From Paenibacillus piscarius (GTDB taxonomy: Bacteria > Bacillota > Bacilli > Paenibacillales > Paenibacillaceae), in contig NZ_JAIEUI010000007.1 in NCBI RefSeq assembly GCF_022234545.1, positions 1-64,000 of the forward strand: a stretch of 64,000 bases of DNA. The letters are read 5' to 3'. Position 1 is the stretch's first letter; every line of letters begins with the position of its first letter. Both the position numbers and the translations under genes were made by a program. Below the pieces are notes generated by a model. The model did no database searches and was not told the origin of the DNA. It was given only the letters and a program-made list of their open reading frames with translations. Shown here in pieces: positions 36,803-46,774 of the stretch.

Positions 36803-37666
36803 TTATAAATCACTAGCCTTAAAGGTATCACCGCCGGCAATCGTGCCGGATTCATAACCTTTGTAGAACCAGCGCTTGCGTTGCTCGGAGGTTCCGTGCG
36901 TGAAGCTGTCCGGTACGACATACCCCCGGGCCCGCTTCTGGATCGTATCATCCCCGACGGCACTCGCCGCCGTCAGCGCCTCATCCAAATCGCCTTCCTC
37001 CAGCAGATTCTGACCCTGAACATGATGCGCCCACACCCCGGCATAATAATCGGCCTGCAGCTCAAAGCGGACCTGATATTTGTTGAATTCGGTCTCGCTG
37101 AGGCGCTGGCGCAGCGAATTCAGCTGCTCGGAAGCACCCAGCAGGGTCTGCACATGATGGCCTACCTCGTGGGCAATCACGTACGCCATAGCGAAATCGC
37201 CCGGTGCCTGGAACTGCTGCTGCAGCTCGTCATAAAAGCTGAGATCAATATACAGCTTGGCATCTCCCGGACAATAGAAGGGCCCAACCGCCGAGCTGGC
37301 GGTGCCGCAGGCCGAATTCACACTCCCGCTATACAGCACCAGCGTCGGGTCCTGATACGTCATCCCCTGCTCCCGGAAAATCTCCGACCAGACATCCTCG
37401 GTATCTGCCAGCACCACAGAGACGAACTCTGACAGCTCCTTCTCCTGCGCAGTCTGCTCATACGGAGCGTTCGTGTTCGTGCCTGAACCGGTGGACAGCA
37501 GATTGCCCATAATATCGCCGATGTTCCCGCCGCTCAGCAGCGTAACAATCACGATCACCACAATCCCGGTGATTCCGCCGCCAACCAGCCGGCCGCCGCC
37601 CATGCCCCCTCCGCGCCCTCGGCGGTCCTCCACATTTGAACTGCCTCTTCTGCCCTGCCACTTCAT
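36803..37666 (-). CDS. neutral zinc metallopeptidase (YpfJ family)
   Basis: The 287 residues begin with a Gly/Arg-rich cytoplasmic tail (WQGRRGSSNVEDRRGRGGG) and one membrane segment (about 30-50), followed by the YpfJ/KPN_00809 domain with the zinc motif HEVGHH and a downstream FELQADYYAGVWAHH segment supplying another ligand. It is anchored with the catalytic domain outside. Substrate unknown. GGGGG precedes the ATG. Confidence 0.9.
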   Translation of the reverse strand: MKWQGRRGSSNVEDRRGRGGGMGGGRLVGGGITGIVVIVIVTLLSGGNIGDIMGNLLSTGSGTNTNAPYEQTAQEKELSEFVSVVLADTEDVWSEIFREQGMTYQDPTLVLYSGSVNSACGTASSAVGPFYCPGDAKLYIDLSFYDELQQQFQAPGDFAMAYVIAHEVGHHVQTLLGASEQLNSLRQRLSETEFNKYQVRFELQADYYAGVWAHHVQGQNLLEEGDLDEALTAASAVGDDTIQKRARGYVVPDSFTHGTSEQRKRWFYKGYESGTIAGGDTFKASDL

Positions 37667-37705
37667 GGCCTAACCCCCAGTTATCGATTGCGAATAGCTT
37701 CCTGT

Positions 37706-37728
37706 AGTATAACTTAATACTGTTATAC
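37706..37728 (-). promoter_or_regulatory. -10 box within a perfect dyad before the zinc peptidase gene
   Basis: GTATAAC (37707-37713) and GTTATAC (37722-37728) form a perfect 7-bp inverted repeat. The minus-strand TATACT -10 (37706-37711) lies in one arm, so the dyad could be an operator. Confidence 0.4.
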
Positions 37729-37769
37729 CCATAATCCCGGGGGTTCCACTCTCTGCGGGCGGATAAGTT

Positions 37770-37804
37770 AAAAACCCCTTCACAGCCGCAGCCGGAAAGG
37801 GTCT
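37770..37804 (-). terminator. terminator of the FMN-binding protein gene
   Basis: ACCCTTTC pairs with GAAGGGGT and is followed by TTTT on the minus strand. Confidence 0.7.
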
Positions 37805-37837
37805 TGTAATTGAATATGTGAATATAAACCAGGGGAA

Positions 37838-38389
37838 TTACTTGGCAGCTTTGGCTGCGTCAAGAATAGCCTTCAGATAGCCCTGGGTGTCCACCAGCGT
37901 TGCACCGCTGACCGCATCAACCACTTGCTCCTTGGTCTTCTTAGTCACAGTTGCTTCCAGAGATTTGATCGTTTTGCCGGTTGCAAATTTCTCGATAGCG
38001 GCCATGTTCTTGTCATAGGATACGGTCGATTTGGCTTCTTCCTTCATATGTTCGCTGTAATATTTGGCATTGGCCTTCTTGGAAGCCAGCACCATGTTAG
38101 GCTCCTTGTAGTTCTGCCCGAAATCCTTATCGGAGTTAGGCACGCCCTTAGCCACATCGGTGCTCAGGAATTGATAATCATCCAGCGAAGCAGCGACAAT
38201 TACGCCATTCTGTACCACGGCTACAGCTACGGTGAAGCATTTGGTGCCATGGGCTGCTGCTTCTACCCGGCCTACCTTAAGCGGTGCGCTCGCTGCAGAA
38301 GTCACGTTGTTCAGAGCACCGCTGCTGCCTACACCGACAAGAGCCAAAGAGATTCCTGCTGCGAACATTAACTTTGTAACTTTTTTCAC
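37838..38389 (-). CDS. exported FMN-binding-domain protein
   Basis: The 183 residues have a signal peptide (MKKVTKLMFAAGISLALVGV) and an FMN-bind-like domain. The C-terminal DAVSGATLV matches the ApbE flavinylation motif (D-x-x-S/T-G-A-T), whose threonine can carry covalent FMN. The protein would be an extracellular flavin carrier, as in Gram-positive electron-transfer systems. Partners are not encoded nearby. The start is a GTG with GGGGGA six nt upstream. Confidence 0.7.
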   Translation of the reverse strand: MKKVTKLMFAAGISLALVGVGSSGALNNVTSAASAPLKVGRVEAAAHGTKCFTVAVAVVQNGVIVAASLDDYQFLSTDVAKGVPNSDKDFGQNYKEPNMVLASKKANAKYYSEHMKEEAKSTVSYDKNMAAIEKFATGKTIKSLEATVTKKTKEQVVDAVSGATLVDTQGYLKAILDAAKAAK

Positions 38390-38503
38390 AATAATTCCCC
38401 CAGTGATTGTTATGAATTACGCTTACATACTATATTTATCAAGTTATTGGACAAGCGTCAGTTACAAATGTTACTCGGAAAATGCAAATAATTGGGAGGA
38501 CAT

Positions 38504-38549
38504 AAAAAACCAAGCCTATCCTCCCGCTATTAGAGGATTATGGCTTGGC
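38504..38549 (-). terminator. terminator of the hem-rluA operon
   Basis: CCAAGCC and GGCTTGG, continued by ATCCTC/GAGGAT, form a long stem followed by TTTTTT on the minus strand. Confidence 0.88.
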
Positions 38550-38561
38550 TCATCATCTAAC

Positions 38562-39557
38562 TTATAACCTGTATAACTGGTCTCCGCTGCCGATCCGTTC
38601 TCGCAGGAGAAGCATATCCTCCGGCCAGGGGTCGGCTACCTCGACCGGGCTCCGGGTCCAGGGATGGGCGAACACCAGCTTCTCTCCGTGCAGCGCCTGG
38701 CGCTCCGGTACGCTGTCAGGAACGCCGGCGGTACGCCAGCCGGGGCCGCCGTAGAGCTGATCGCCCAGCAGCGGGTGGCCCGCATGGCTGAGATGGACAC
38801 GAATCTGATGCGTCCGCCCCGTCTCCAGCTCCAGCCTCACTACCGTTCCGCCGGGCAGCGCTTCGCGCTCTATGATTCGTGTCACAGCCTCCTGGCCCCC
38901 CGGGGATACCCGCCTGCGCGCCGCATGATGGCGGTCCCGCCCGATCGGGGCATCAATCACTGTCAGCTCCGGCGGAACGGCACCTGCCACAATAGCGGCA
39001 TAGATGCGGGATACGCCTTTGCCGCGCATCTCTTCATCCAGCACGAGCTGGGCATATTCGTTCTTCGCATACAGCACAGGCCCGGTAGTGTCCTTGTCCA
39101 GCCGGTGAATATGACGGACCGCTATCCCTCCGCCGGAAGCTTCATAGTGCGCAGCGACAAGATGATCCAGTGTCACCCCGCTGCCGCTGCCATCCGGGTG
39201 AACCGCCAGACCTGCCGGCTTATGGACCACCAGACAGAAGTCGTCCTCGTACAGCACCTCGGCACCAGCCTCCTGCCACACCGCCCCGATGCCCGCTTCC
39301 CTGTGCGGGAACAGGGCCAGCCGCAGCCGGTCGCCCCGCCACTGGATGCCGTCCTCGCGGCGCAGCCGGGCATGCAGCTTCGCCGGCATCCCGGCGGTGC
39401 CCAGCAGCCAGGCGTCGAGGGCGGCCTGCTTATCGGCCGCCCCCGTAATGACCCGGCCCGGCATGGCCTCCAGCCATTCCCCGCGCCGGGTCCATTTGCC
39501 GCCTCCGGCGAAGGGGCCGCTGCCCTGGCCGGACAGCTCCTCCGGTCCGGCCGTCAT
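38562..39557 (-). CDS. RluA-family pseudouridine synthase
   Basis: This 331-residue enzyme converts uridine to pseudouridine in RNA. The catalytic aspartate motif HRLDKDTTG and the C-terminal [24 protein letters not shown] are intact. The N-terminal region is a variable S4-like part. Its ATG overlaps the hemL stop (ATGA), so it is the last gene of the hem operon and translationally coupled. The target RNA (23S or tRNA) cannot be read from sequence. Confidence 0.92.
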   Translation of the reverse strand: MTAGPEELSGQGSGPFAGGGKWTRRGEWLEAMPGRVITGAADKQAALDAWLLGTAGMPAKLHARLRREDGIQWRGDRLRLALFPHREAGIGAVWQEAGAEVLYEDDFCLVVHKPAGLAVHPDGSGSGVTLDHLVAAHYEASGGGIAVRHIHRLDKDTTGPVLYAKNEYAQLVLDEEMRGKGVSRIYAAIVAGAVPPELTVIDAPIGRDRHHAARRRVSPGGQEAVTRIIEREALPGGTVVRLELETGRTHQIRVHLSHAGHPLLGDQLYGGPGWRTAGVPDSVPERQALHGEKLVFAHPWTRSPVEVADPWPEDMLLLRERIGSGDQLYRL

Positions 39558-40855
39558 AGCGATTTCAGGGCCTGGTAATGGGCCTCAATCGTATCATCGA
39601 TATCCTGCTCGCTGTGCACAGCGGAGACGAACATCCCCTCGAACTGGGAAGGCGGAACGCTGATGCCCTGATCCAGCATTTTACCGAAATAGCGGTTGAA
39701 ATGGTCCAGATTACTGGTCTTAGCCGTCTCGAAGTTAATCACCGGCTCAGCGGTGAAGAACGGGCACACCATCGAGCCGACACGGTTAATCGTCAGCGGA
39801 ACGCCCGTCTCCTGCGCATTGCGCATAAGGCCGGCTTCCAGTCTCGCGCCAAGCGATTCCAGCCGGGCATACACCTCAGGAGTCAGCAGGGACAGCGTGC
39901 TGTAGCCCGCCGCCATCGCCAGCGGATTGCCGCTGAGTGTGCCTGCCTGATAGATCGGGCCGGACGGGGCAATTTGGGCCATGATCTCTTTTTTGCCGCC
40001 ATAAGCACCTACAGGCAGACCGCCGCCGATTACCTTGCCGAAGCAGGTCAGATCCGGGTCCATCCCGAACAAGCCCTGTGCGCAGCCCCGGTCCACCCGG
40101 AAGCCGGTCATCACCTCATCAAAAATCAGCAGCGCCCCGTACCCCGTAGTCACCTTGCGCAGCCCCTCCAGGAAGCCCGGCAGCGGCGTTACCACGCCCA
40201 TATTCCCGGCGATAGGCTCTACGATCACAGCGGCGATCTCGTTGCCGTAACGCTCAAATGCGATTTTGACCCCTTCCAGGTCATTGTAAGGCACTGTGAT
40301 CGTGTTGACCGCAACACCCTCCGGCACGCCCGGGCTGTCCGGCAGCCCCAGAGTAGCTACCCCGGAACCGGCTTTGATCAGCAGACTGTCGGCGTGGCCG
40401 TGGTAGGAGCCTTCGAACTTAAGGATTTTGCTGCGTCCGGTGAAGCCGCGGGCCAGGCGGATTGCACTCATCGTCGCTTCTGTTCCCGAGTTGACCATCC
40501 GCACAATATCGACTGAGGCTACGCGCTCAACCACGGCTTTGGCCATTTCCGTCTCCATCAGGGTAGGCGCGCCGAAGCTCGTCCCCTTCACCGCAGTCTC
40601 CTGCAGCGCCTTCACCACCTCAGGATGGGCATGTCCCATAATTAGCGGTCCCCACGAACATACATAATCAATGAAGCTGTTGCCGTCAATATCGTAGATC
40701 CGCGAGCCCTCGCCGCGCTCCACATACACCGGGGTTAACCCTACGGATTTGAACGCCCGGACCGGACTGTTCACTCCTCCGGGAATATACTGCTTGGCTT
40801 CTTCAAAAGCGGTCCGGGAAGCCTCTTCCCGGCGTCTAAGTGGCGTATCGCCCAT
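39554..40855 (-). CDS. hemL: glutamate-1-semialdehyde 2,1-aminomutase
   Basis: This PLP enzyme (433 residues) makes 5-aminolevulinate from glutamate-1-semialdehyde. The N-terminal [11 protein letters not shown] and the PLP lysine in [17 protein letters not shown] are present, with FDEVMTGFR before it. AGGAGGGG precedes the ATG. It completes the C5 pathway begun by HemA. Confidence 0.97.
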   Translation of the reverse strand: MGDTPLRRREEASRTAFEEAKQYIPGGVNSPVRAFKSVGLTPVYVERGEGSRIYDIDGNSFIDYVCSWGPLIMGHAHPEVVKALQETAVKGTSFGAPTLMETEMAKAVVERVASVDIVRMVNSGTEATMSAIRLARGFTGRSKILKFEGSYHGHADSLLIKAGSGVATLGLPDSPGVPEGVAVNTITVPYNDLEGVKIAFERYGNEIAAVIVEPIAGNMGVVTPLPGFLEGLRKVTTGYGALLIFDEVMTGFRVDRGCAQGLFGMDPDLTCFGKVIGGGLPVGAYGGKKEIMAQIAPSGPIYQAGTLSGNPLAMAAGYSTLSLLTPEVYARLESLGARLEAGLMRNAQETGVPLTINRVGSMVCPFFTAEPVINFETAKTSNLDHFNRYFGKMLDQGISVPPSQFEGMFVSAVHSEQDIDDTIEAHYQALKSL

Positions 40856-40873
40856 ACTTGTCCCCTCCTGCTC

Positions 40874-41872
40874 CTAGCCGCGCAGCCAGCGGGCTGCGTC
40901 CTTGGCGAAATAAGTAATAATCACATCAGCTCCGGCGCGCTTCATGCCGGTCAGCATCTCCAGCACGACTGCCTGCTCATCGATCCAGCCCTGCTGCGCC
41001 GCCGCCTTGACCATCGAATATTCACCGCTGACGTTGTACGCCACGAGCGGCAGATCGAACTGGTCGCGGATGGTACGGATGACATCGAGGTAGGCCAGTG
41101 CAGGCTTCACCATCAGCATATCCGCGCCTTCCAGCACATCGGAATCCGCTTCACGGATCGCTTCCCGGAGGTTGGCCGGGTCCATCTGGTAGGTTTTGCG
41201 GTTGCCGAACTGCGGGGCGGAATCCGCCGCTTCCCGGAACGGGCCGTAGAAGGCGGAGGCGTACTTCACTGAATAGGACATAATCGGCACCTGCTCGAAG
41301 CCGTTCTCGTCAAGACCGGCGCGGATCGCCTGCACGAAGCCGTCCATCATGTTCGACGGGGCAATAATGTCTGCACCCGCCCGGGCCTGCGAGACCGCCG
41401 TGCGGGTAAGCAATTCGAGTGAGGCATCGTTGATTACATCGCCGTGGACCACCCCATTAACGGTATGGGTATGCACCATGCCGCAGTGGCCGTGGTCGGT
41501 GAATTCACACAGACAGGTATCGGCTACGACCAGCAGGTCGGGATGCCACTTTTTGATCAGGCGCGTGGCCTCCTGCACAATCCCGTCGTCAGCGAAGCCC
41601 GAGGAGCCGACCGCATCCTTCGTCTCAGGAATGCCGAACAGCAATACCGCCGGAATGCCCAGAGATGCAATCTCATCCACCTCGGCCTTCAAGGTATCCA
41701 GCGAGAAATGAAACACGCCGGGCATGGAGCTGATCTCATTCTTCACACCGGTTCCATAGGTTACAAATATCGGCTGGATGAAATCCAGCACATTTAATAC
41801 GGTCTCGCGCACCATGCCGCGAATGCCGGCCGACCCGCGCAAACGGCGGTGTCTGGTTATTGGAAAGCTCAT
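40874..41872 (-). CDS. hemB: delta-aminolevulinic acid dehydratase (porphobilinogen synthase)
   Basis: This 332-residue enzyme condenses two 5-aminolevulinates. The Schiff-base lysines are in [15 protein letters not shown] and [11 protein letters not shown], and a cysteine metal site is visible as [16 protein letters not shown], suggesting a zinc enzyme. The start is the ATG at 41872 ([12 protein letters not shown]) with AGGAGGT upstream. A 208-bp gap separates it from cobA-hemD. Confidence 0.97.
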   Translation of the reverse strand: MSFPITRHRRLRGSAGIRGMVRETVLNVLDFIQPIFVTYGTGVKNEISSMPGVFHFSLDTLKAEVDEIASLGIPAVLLFGIPETKDAVGSSGFADDGIVQEATRLIKKWHPDLLVVADTCLCEFTDHGHCGMVHTHTVNGVVHGDVINDASLELLTRTAVSQARAGADIIAPSNMMDGFVQAIRAGLDENGFEQVPIMSYSVKYASAFYGPFREAADSAPQFGNRKTYQMDPANLREAIREADSDVLEGADMLMVKPALAYLDVIRTIRDQFDLPLVAYNVSGEYSMVKAAAQQGWIDEQAVVLEMLTGMKRAGADVIITYFAKDAARWLRG

Positions 41873-42080
41873 TGCTGTTAACCTCCTGTTCAGTACGTTT
41901 TTTTCAGTATGGGAACGCCGTGACTCCAGTGAAGTTTTGGGCTTCCGGCCGCTGTTGTCCCCAGATTTCTTCAATTGTACCGCTGTTCACGGTTGAAATC
42001 CGGTGACAAAGGCGGACGCTTTCGCTCCTACAGCTCCAAAATTCCCCTCCGTCACTTTTCCCTGTCTGTATTTTTTACTT

Positions 42081-43646
42081 TCAATTTATATCGTGAAGTC
42101 TCGTCGTTTCATTCCATCTGCAGAGCTCCTGCACCAGCCCTTCAATAGTAGCCTCAGCCGGGAGCAGGCCAGGGGTAAGCCCGGCTTCCACAGCCGTCTG
42201 CTCCGTGACGGGCCCGATGCAGGCAATCTTCACGTCCTTCAGCAGCGCCAGCGGATCCTCCAGTCCCATCCGGTTCAGGATGCCGAGGAAGTTGCGTACT
42301 GTGGATGAACTGGTGAAGGTCACCGCATGAATCCGCTTCTCTTCCAGCAGCTTGACCAGTTCTATATCATCCTCGCCCGTAACAACCGTCTCATACGTAT
42401 CGATCTCGGTCACGCCGAGCCCCAGCTCCCTCAGCTTCGCAGGCAGCCAGTCGCGGGCCAGATCGCCGCGCGGCAGCAGCACCTTCTGCCCTGGCTTAAG
42501 CTCGGGACCAAAGGTTTCAATCAGCCCTTCGGCCTGGAAGCGTCCGGGCAGCTCCTCAGCGATCAGCCCGCGTTCAGCGAGCGCCGCCGCAGTGCCCGGC
42601 CCCACAGCGCAGAGACGTGCCCCGTGAAGGGCGCGGATATCAGCCTTCAGCTGCGTCAGATGCCGCATGAAGAAGTCGACGCCGTTCGGACTGGTGAAGA
42701 ACACCCAGTCATAGGAAGCAAGCCCGCCAAGCGCTGCGAATATCTCCGCCTGCTTATCCGCATCGCGCTGCATGACCGTCTCAATGACCGGGAACTCGTA
42801 CGGCTCGCCGCCCAGCTCCTCGATCCGGTCCACCAGCTCACTTGCCTGCGCCCGCGCGCGGGTCACAACAATCCGCTTGCCGAACAGCGGCATCGCCTCC
42901 GCCCACATCAGATGCTCGCGCTGGAGTACGACATCGCCGACCACGATGACCGCCGGCGGCTGGAAATCCGCTGCCAGCACCTTCGCTTCAATGTCAGCAA
43001 GCGTGCCGGTCAATGTCTCCTGGTCGGCGCGGGTTCCCCAGCGCACCAATGCCACCGGGGTCTCCGGCGGGCGGCCGTGCTTCATGAGCTGGGCGCTGAT
43101 GTAGCCGATTTTGGCGACACCCATCAGGAATACCAGCGTGCCCGTAGCATTCGTTACTTTGTCCCATTGAATGGAATGATCCAGCTTATCCGGGCTCTCA
43201 TGGCCGGTAATAATCGACAGAGATGACGAAGCCTCCCGGTGGGTCACCGGAATCCCGGCATAGGCCGGGACGCTGATGGCCGAGGTAATCCCCGGGACGA
43301 TCTCGTAATAGATGCCATGCCGGCGCAGCAGCTCCGCTTCTTCCCCCACGCGGCCAAAAATCACCGGGTCTCCGCCCTTCAGCCGCACCACCGTCTTGCC
43401 CTCCAGCGCGAGATCGACCAGCAGCTGGTTGATATCCTCCTGCTTCATCGTATGGCGGTCAGAGAGCTTGCCTACGTATATTTTCTCCCCGCCGGGCTTC
43501 ATCCACTTCAGCAGCCTTGGACTGGCCAGCCGGTCGTAGACCAGCACATCCGCCTTGCGGATACACTCCAGCCCTTTCACTGTAATCAGCTTCGCATCCC
43601 CCGGGCCTGCACCTACCAGATATACCTTCCCCGCCATCTCCGTCAT
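42081..43646 (-). CDS. cobA-hemD: fused uroporphyrinogen-III C-methyltransferase / uroporphyrinogen-III synthase
   Basis: The 521 residues join two enzymes. Residues about 5-245 are a SUMT (CobA) methyltransferase (KVYLVGAGPGDAKLITVKG, RLKGGDPVIFGRVGEE, VPGITSAIS), and about 250-510 are a HemD uroporphyrinogen-III synthase (GKRIVVTRARAQASELVDRIEELGG). It closes hydroxymethylbilane and methylates the product to precorrin-2, so it stands at the heme/siroheme branch. The ATG at 43646 follows an AAGGGG-type site; GTG (43664) and ATG (43637) alternatives exist. Confidence 0.93.
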   Translation of the reverse strand: MTEMAGKVYLVGAGPGDAKLITVKGLECIRKADVLVYDRLASPRLLKWMKPGGEKIYVGKLSDRHTMKQEDINQLLVDLALEGKTVVRLKGGDPVIFGRVGEEAELLRRHGIYYEIVPGITSAISVPAYAGIPVTHREASSSLSIITGHESPDKLDHSIQWDKVTNATGTLVFLMGVAKIGYISAQLMKHGRPPETPVALVRWGTRADQETLTGTLADIEAKVLAADFQPPAVIVVGDVVLQREHLMWAEAMPLFGKRIVVTRARAQASELVDRIEELGGEPYEFPVIETVMQRDADKQAEIFAALGGLASYDWVFFTSPNGVDFFMRHLTQLKADIRALHGARLCAVGPGTAAALAERGLIAEELPGRFQAEGLIETFGPELKPGQKVLLPRGDLARDWLPAKLRELGLGVTEIDTYETVVTGEDDIELVKLLEEKRIHAVTFTSSSTVRNFLGILNRMGLEDPLALLKDVKIACIGPVTEQTAVEAGLTPGLLPAEATIEGLVQELCRWNETTRLHDIN

Positions 43647-43707
43647 CCCCTTATCCCTGTACACATACTAATCAACCAACGTTACTCCCCAGTCAAGCCT
43701 GCAACCG

Positions 43708-44655
43708 CTATTGTTCCCTGACATCCGCCAAAATCTTCTCCGCACCCCGTCCAATCAGCTTGCGGGCCACCTCTTCGCCAAGCTCCACCGGATCTTCACC
43801 GGTGCAGGTCTCCTTCAGAATAACCGATCCGTCCGGCGTCCCCACCATTCCGGTCAGTGTGATCTGCGGTTGCCCGGCTTCGCCTTCCGTCTCAAGGACG
43901 GCGTAGGCGCCGATCGGTACCTGGCAGCCCCCGTTCAGGGCGCCGAGGAACGTCCGCTCGGCTGCCACGGTAAGCGCTGTATATTCATCATTATACAGCG
44001 AGAGCAGGCTGCGCAGCTCCTCATCATCCTCGCGGCATTCGATGCCAAGTGCTCCCTGTCCGACAGCGGGCAGACAGACCTCCGGCGGCAGGTAGGCTGT
44101 GACCCGGTCCTGCCAGCCCATGCGTGACAGCCCGGCTGCGGCCAGCAGGATCGCATCATATTCGCCGCTCTCCAGCTTCTTCAGCCGGGAGTCGATATTG
44201 CCGCGTACCGGCTCGATCAGCAGATCCGGCCGGAGCGCCGCCAGCTGGCTGGAGCGCCGCAGGCTGCTCGTGCCTACACGTGCGCCTTGCGGCAGCTCAT
44301 CCAGACCCGCACCGCTGCTGGAGATCAGCACATCGCGCGGATCTTTCCGCAGGGGCACAGCTCCGTTAATTAAGCCCTCCGGCAATTCGGAAGGCATATC
44401 CTTCATGCTATGTACCGCCATATCAATGACCTTATCCAGCATCGCCTGCTCAATCTCCTTGACGAACAAGCCTTTGCCGCCCACCTTGGACAGAGTGACA
44501 TCGAGAATACGGTCACCCTTGGTCACAATCTTATGCACCTCAAAAGTAAACGCAAACCCATGCTCCGCGCACAGCCGCTCCAGGTCAGTAATAACCTGCC
44601 CCGTCTGCGTCAGCGCCAGCGCACTTTGCCGGCTGCCTACGATAATCTTCCGCAT
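43708..44655 (-). CDS. hemC: hydroxymethylbilane synthase (porphobilinogen deaminase)
   Basis: This 315-residue enzyme polymerises four porphobilinogens. [11 protein letters not shown], the DGAL-free Firmicutes core and [11 protein letters not shown] are present, and the dipyrromethane cofactor cysteine is in [12 protein letters not shown]. Start ATG at 44655 with AGGGGG upstream. It is separated from met8 by 462 bp that hold repeat array C. Confidence 0.97.
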   Translation of the reverse strand: MRKIIVGSRQSALALTQTGQVITDLERLCAEHGFAFTFEVHKIVTKGDRILDVTLSKVGGKGLFVKEIEQAMLDKVIDMAVHSMKDMPSELPEGLINGAVPLRKDPRDVLISSSGAGLDELPQGARVGTSSLRRSSQLAALRPDLLIEPVRGNIDSRLKKLESGEYDAILLAAAGLSRMGWQDRVTAYLPPEVCLPAVGQGALGIECREDDEELRSLLSLYNDEYTALTVAAERTFLGALNGGCQVPIGAYAVLETEGEAGQPQITLTGMVGTPDGSVILKETCTGEDPVELGEEVARKLIGRGAEKILADVREQ

Positions 44656-44757
44656 GAACCCATTCCCCCTGTTCAAGTCAGTCTCTTACACCTGTGCCGC
44701 TTGGGGCACGGGCAGGCGGCTGCGGGCAGAATCTCCCACGTCAGCCGCTTTGGGCGG

Positions 44758-45089
44758 AATCAAGTGTATTTTTACACTTGATTTGCTCGTCTCGGCCGCT
44801 TTGGGCGGAATCAAGTGTATTTTTACACTTGATTTGCTCGTCTCGGCCGCTTTGGGCCGAATCAAGTGTATTTTTACACCTGATTTGCTCGTCTCGGCCG
44901 CCTTGGGCCGAATCAAGTGTATTTTTACACCTGATTTGCTCGTCTCGGCCGCCTTGGGCCGAATCAAGTGTATTTTTACACTTGATTCGCTCGTTTCGGC
45001 CGCTTTGGGCGGAATCAGGTGTATTTCTACACCTGATTTGCTCACCTAGGGAGCTTGCGCTGAAATCAGGGGCCTTTTTGCCCCTCACT
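44758..45089. repeat. 51-bp hairpin repeat array C (7 units) inside the hem operon
   Basis: Hairpins start at 44758, 44809, 44860, 44911, 44962, 45013 and 45064, all exactly 51 bp apart. The usual arms are AATCAAGTGTA and TACACTTGATT around TTTT, and the 25-nt linker is of the type TGCTCGTCTCGGCCGCTTTG plus GGC(C/G)G. Units 3 and 4 change one arm base to give a U-G pair on the minus-strand (transcribed) RNA. Unit 6 has both partners changed (G-C), and unit 7 is diverged but keeps AGGGGC/GCCCCT pairing. It lies between met8 and hemC. Confidence 0.92.
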
Positions 45090-45117
45090 CGCCCGCTCCC
45101 ACCCATTTCCCCGCCAC

Positions 45118-45765
45118 CTACTCCTCCCGGCTCTGCGCCACCCAAGCTTCGATCTCCTGCCGCGTCCAGGAGCTGAAGCTGCCCTGCCGCATCTCCTGCA
45201 GCACCGGCAGCTTCGCCAGCCGCCGCAGCAGCCGCGCACGCGTCTTCGCGTCAGGCACGAGCCGCTTGATCTCCGTCCGCAGCTCGTGCAGGAACTCCAG
45301 ATACGGCTCGTATTCCTCGCCGAGCAGCCCCGCAAGCTGCTGCGTAATCTCCGCAGCTGCCGCCGGTCCCGCCCCGGAGGTCGAGACCGCAACCGTCAAC
45401 CGCCCGCGGCGCAGCACGCCGGGCGTAATGAAGCTGCCAGCCTCCGCGTGGCTGGCCACATTGCAGAGGAGCCCCAGCCTCCGGGCCTCCCCTGCAACCG
45501 CCTCATTCACCGCTCGGTCGTCACTCGCGGCATAGACCAGGACCGCTCCCTGGAGGTCTCCGGGAGCATACGGGCGGCTGATCCATTCCAGCCGCCCCCC
45601 GTCAGCCATCGCTGCCAGCGTCCCGCTGAGCGAGGGGCTGATTACCACCAGCTCCGCGCCCGCTTCCAGCAGCGGAGCCGTCTTCCGTGCAGCCACCGCC
45701 CCGCCGCCAACCACCACCACGCGCCGGCCTTCCACATCCAGCATAATCGGCAGATACTTTGTCAT
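45118..45765 (-). CDS. precorrin-2 dehydrogenase / sirohydrochlorin ferrochelatase (Met8/CysG-N type)
   Basis: This 215-residue protein begins MTKYLPIMLDVEGRRVVVVGGG, with the NAD-binding GGGAVAARK motif and the family-typical STSGAGPAAAAEI. It oxidises precorrin-2 to sirohydrochlorin and may insert iron. With the cobA half of the fusion it allows siroheme synthesis from within the heme operon. The start is the ATG at 45765 with GGAGTG upstream. The C-terminal tail is Arg-rich. Confidence 0.9.
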   Translation of the reverse strand: MTKYLPIMLDVEGRRVVVVGGGAVAARKTAPLLEAGAELVVISPSLSGTLAAMADGGRLEWISRPYAPGDLQGAVLVYAASDDRAVNEAVAGEARRLGLLCNVASHAEAGSFITPGVLRRGRLTVAVSTSGAGPAAAAEITQQLAGLLGEEYEPYLEFLHELRTEIKRLVPDAKTRARLLRRLAKLPVLQEMRQGSFSSWTRQEIEAWVAQSREE

Positions 45766-45937
45766 CCCACTCACTCCAGCTCTAACCAGCACTCAACTCG
45801 TCCTCATCCAACGTTCATCCACTGACTAGCTACTCTCCATCCCGCTCACTCCAGTTCAGCACAGCTATTCTCCTTACAGTGACCTCATTATTCTCACATA
45901 GCATCATGGGCCCAACCTGCAACATCCATCTTCCACT

Positions 45938-46774
45938 TCACTCCCCGCCCCATCCATGGAACTCGGACCATGAATTCAGCAGGAAATTAAGGATAATGAA
46001 TCCGTACCCGGCGATCGCCCAGCGGGCCATGACGGAACCGCTCCTGCGGCCGGTGGCCTTCAGGATGAGGTAGACGATATAGACGCCGAGGCCCATGAGC
46101 GTGGTCAGCACCTTCGTATCCTGAAACAGCGGTGTCCTTCCTTCCGCGATAATCGACAGGCCGGCCAGCACTAGCGATGCCAGCAGCAGCGGAACTCCGG
46201 CCAGGATGGCGGTGAATGAATATTTGTCCATCGTCTCCAGGCTGGGCAGCCGGCGGATGCGGTCATCCCACTTCTTATTCTTCAGGCGGGAGTGCAGGAA
46301 TAAATACATTATCGCAAAAACCGTCCCCAGTGTCAGTGCGGCAAAGCTCAGATTGGCCAGCATCACATGCATCGCCAGCCAGCCATGCACCGCGCTCCAG
46401 CTCTGCAGCGTATGGTCCTCGGCCGTCAGCCAGACCCGGTTCAGCAGGAACACGCTGAAGCCGGCCATGCTCAGCAGCAGGACGGTGAATTCACCGCCGC
46501 GGGTGAAGGTGACCGCGAATGAAGTAACCACCATGCTGAACGAGAACCAGAAGAGGAAGTCATACGGCGTGAAGATCGGCAGACCGCCCTCCTGGGAGAA
46601 GCGGATGCCAAGGCCCGCAAGCTGCAGCAGGCCCACAACAGCAAGAAGCCCTGTACCTAGCCGCTTACCGCCCGGATTGCGCTTCAGGCAATCCGAGAAA
46701 ACAAACAGCAGGCTCAGGGCATATAGCAGCAGAGCGGCATCATATATTCCGTTCAGCAGTAGCATATCGCTCAC
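45938..46774 (-). CDS. hemX: HemX/CcsA-family membrane protein
   Basis: This 278-residue integral membrane protein has about eight hydrophobic segments and the WSAVHGWLAMHVMLANLSFA stretch typical of the cytochrome c assembly family. HemX regulates HemA abundance in B. subtilis. Its first codon overlaps the hemA stop by four bases. I cannot tell a regulatory role from a heme-handling role. Confidence 0.92.
   Translation of the reverse strand: MSDMLLLNGIYDAALLLYALSLLFVFSDCLKRNPGGKRLGTGLLAVVGLLQLAGLGIRFSQEGGLPIFTPYDFLFWFSFSMVVTSFAVTFTRGGEFTVLLLSMAGFSVFLLNRVWLTAEDHTLQSWSAVHGWLAMHVMLANLSFAALTLGTVFAIMYLFLHSRLKNKKWDDRIRRLPSLETMDKYSFTAILAGVPLLLASLVLAGLSIIAEGRTPLFQDTKVLTTLMGLGVYIVYLILKATGRRSGSVMARWAIAGYGFIILNFLLNSWSEFHGWGGE

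Noticed and set aside
41873..42080. A small gene or riboswitch between hemB and cobA-hemD
   Set aside because: No ribosome binding site with a plausible frame, no recognisable motif, and no clear terminator. It may be a dispersed repeat, but I could not support it.
44686..45176. Open frames of 108-160 codons through array C on both strands with 17-residue peptide repeats
   Set aside because: They exist only because the DNA period is 51 bp (17 codons). All frames stay open alike, there is no ribosome binding site, and the base changes keep hairpins, not amino acids.
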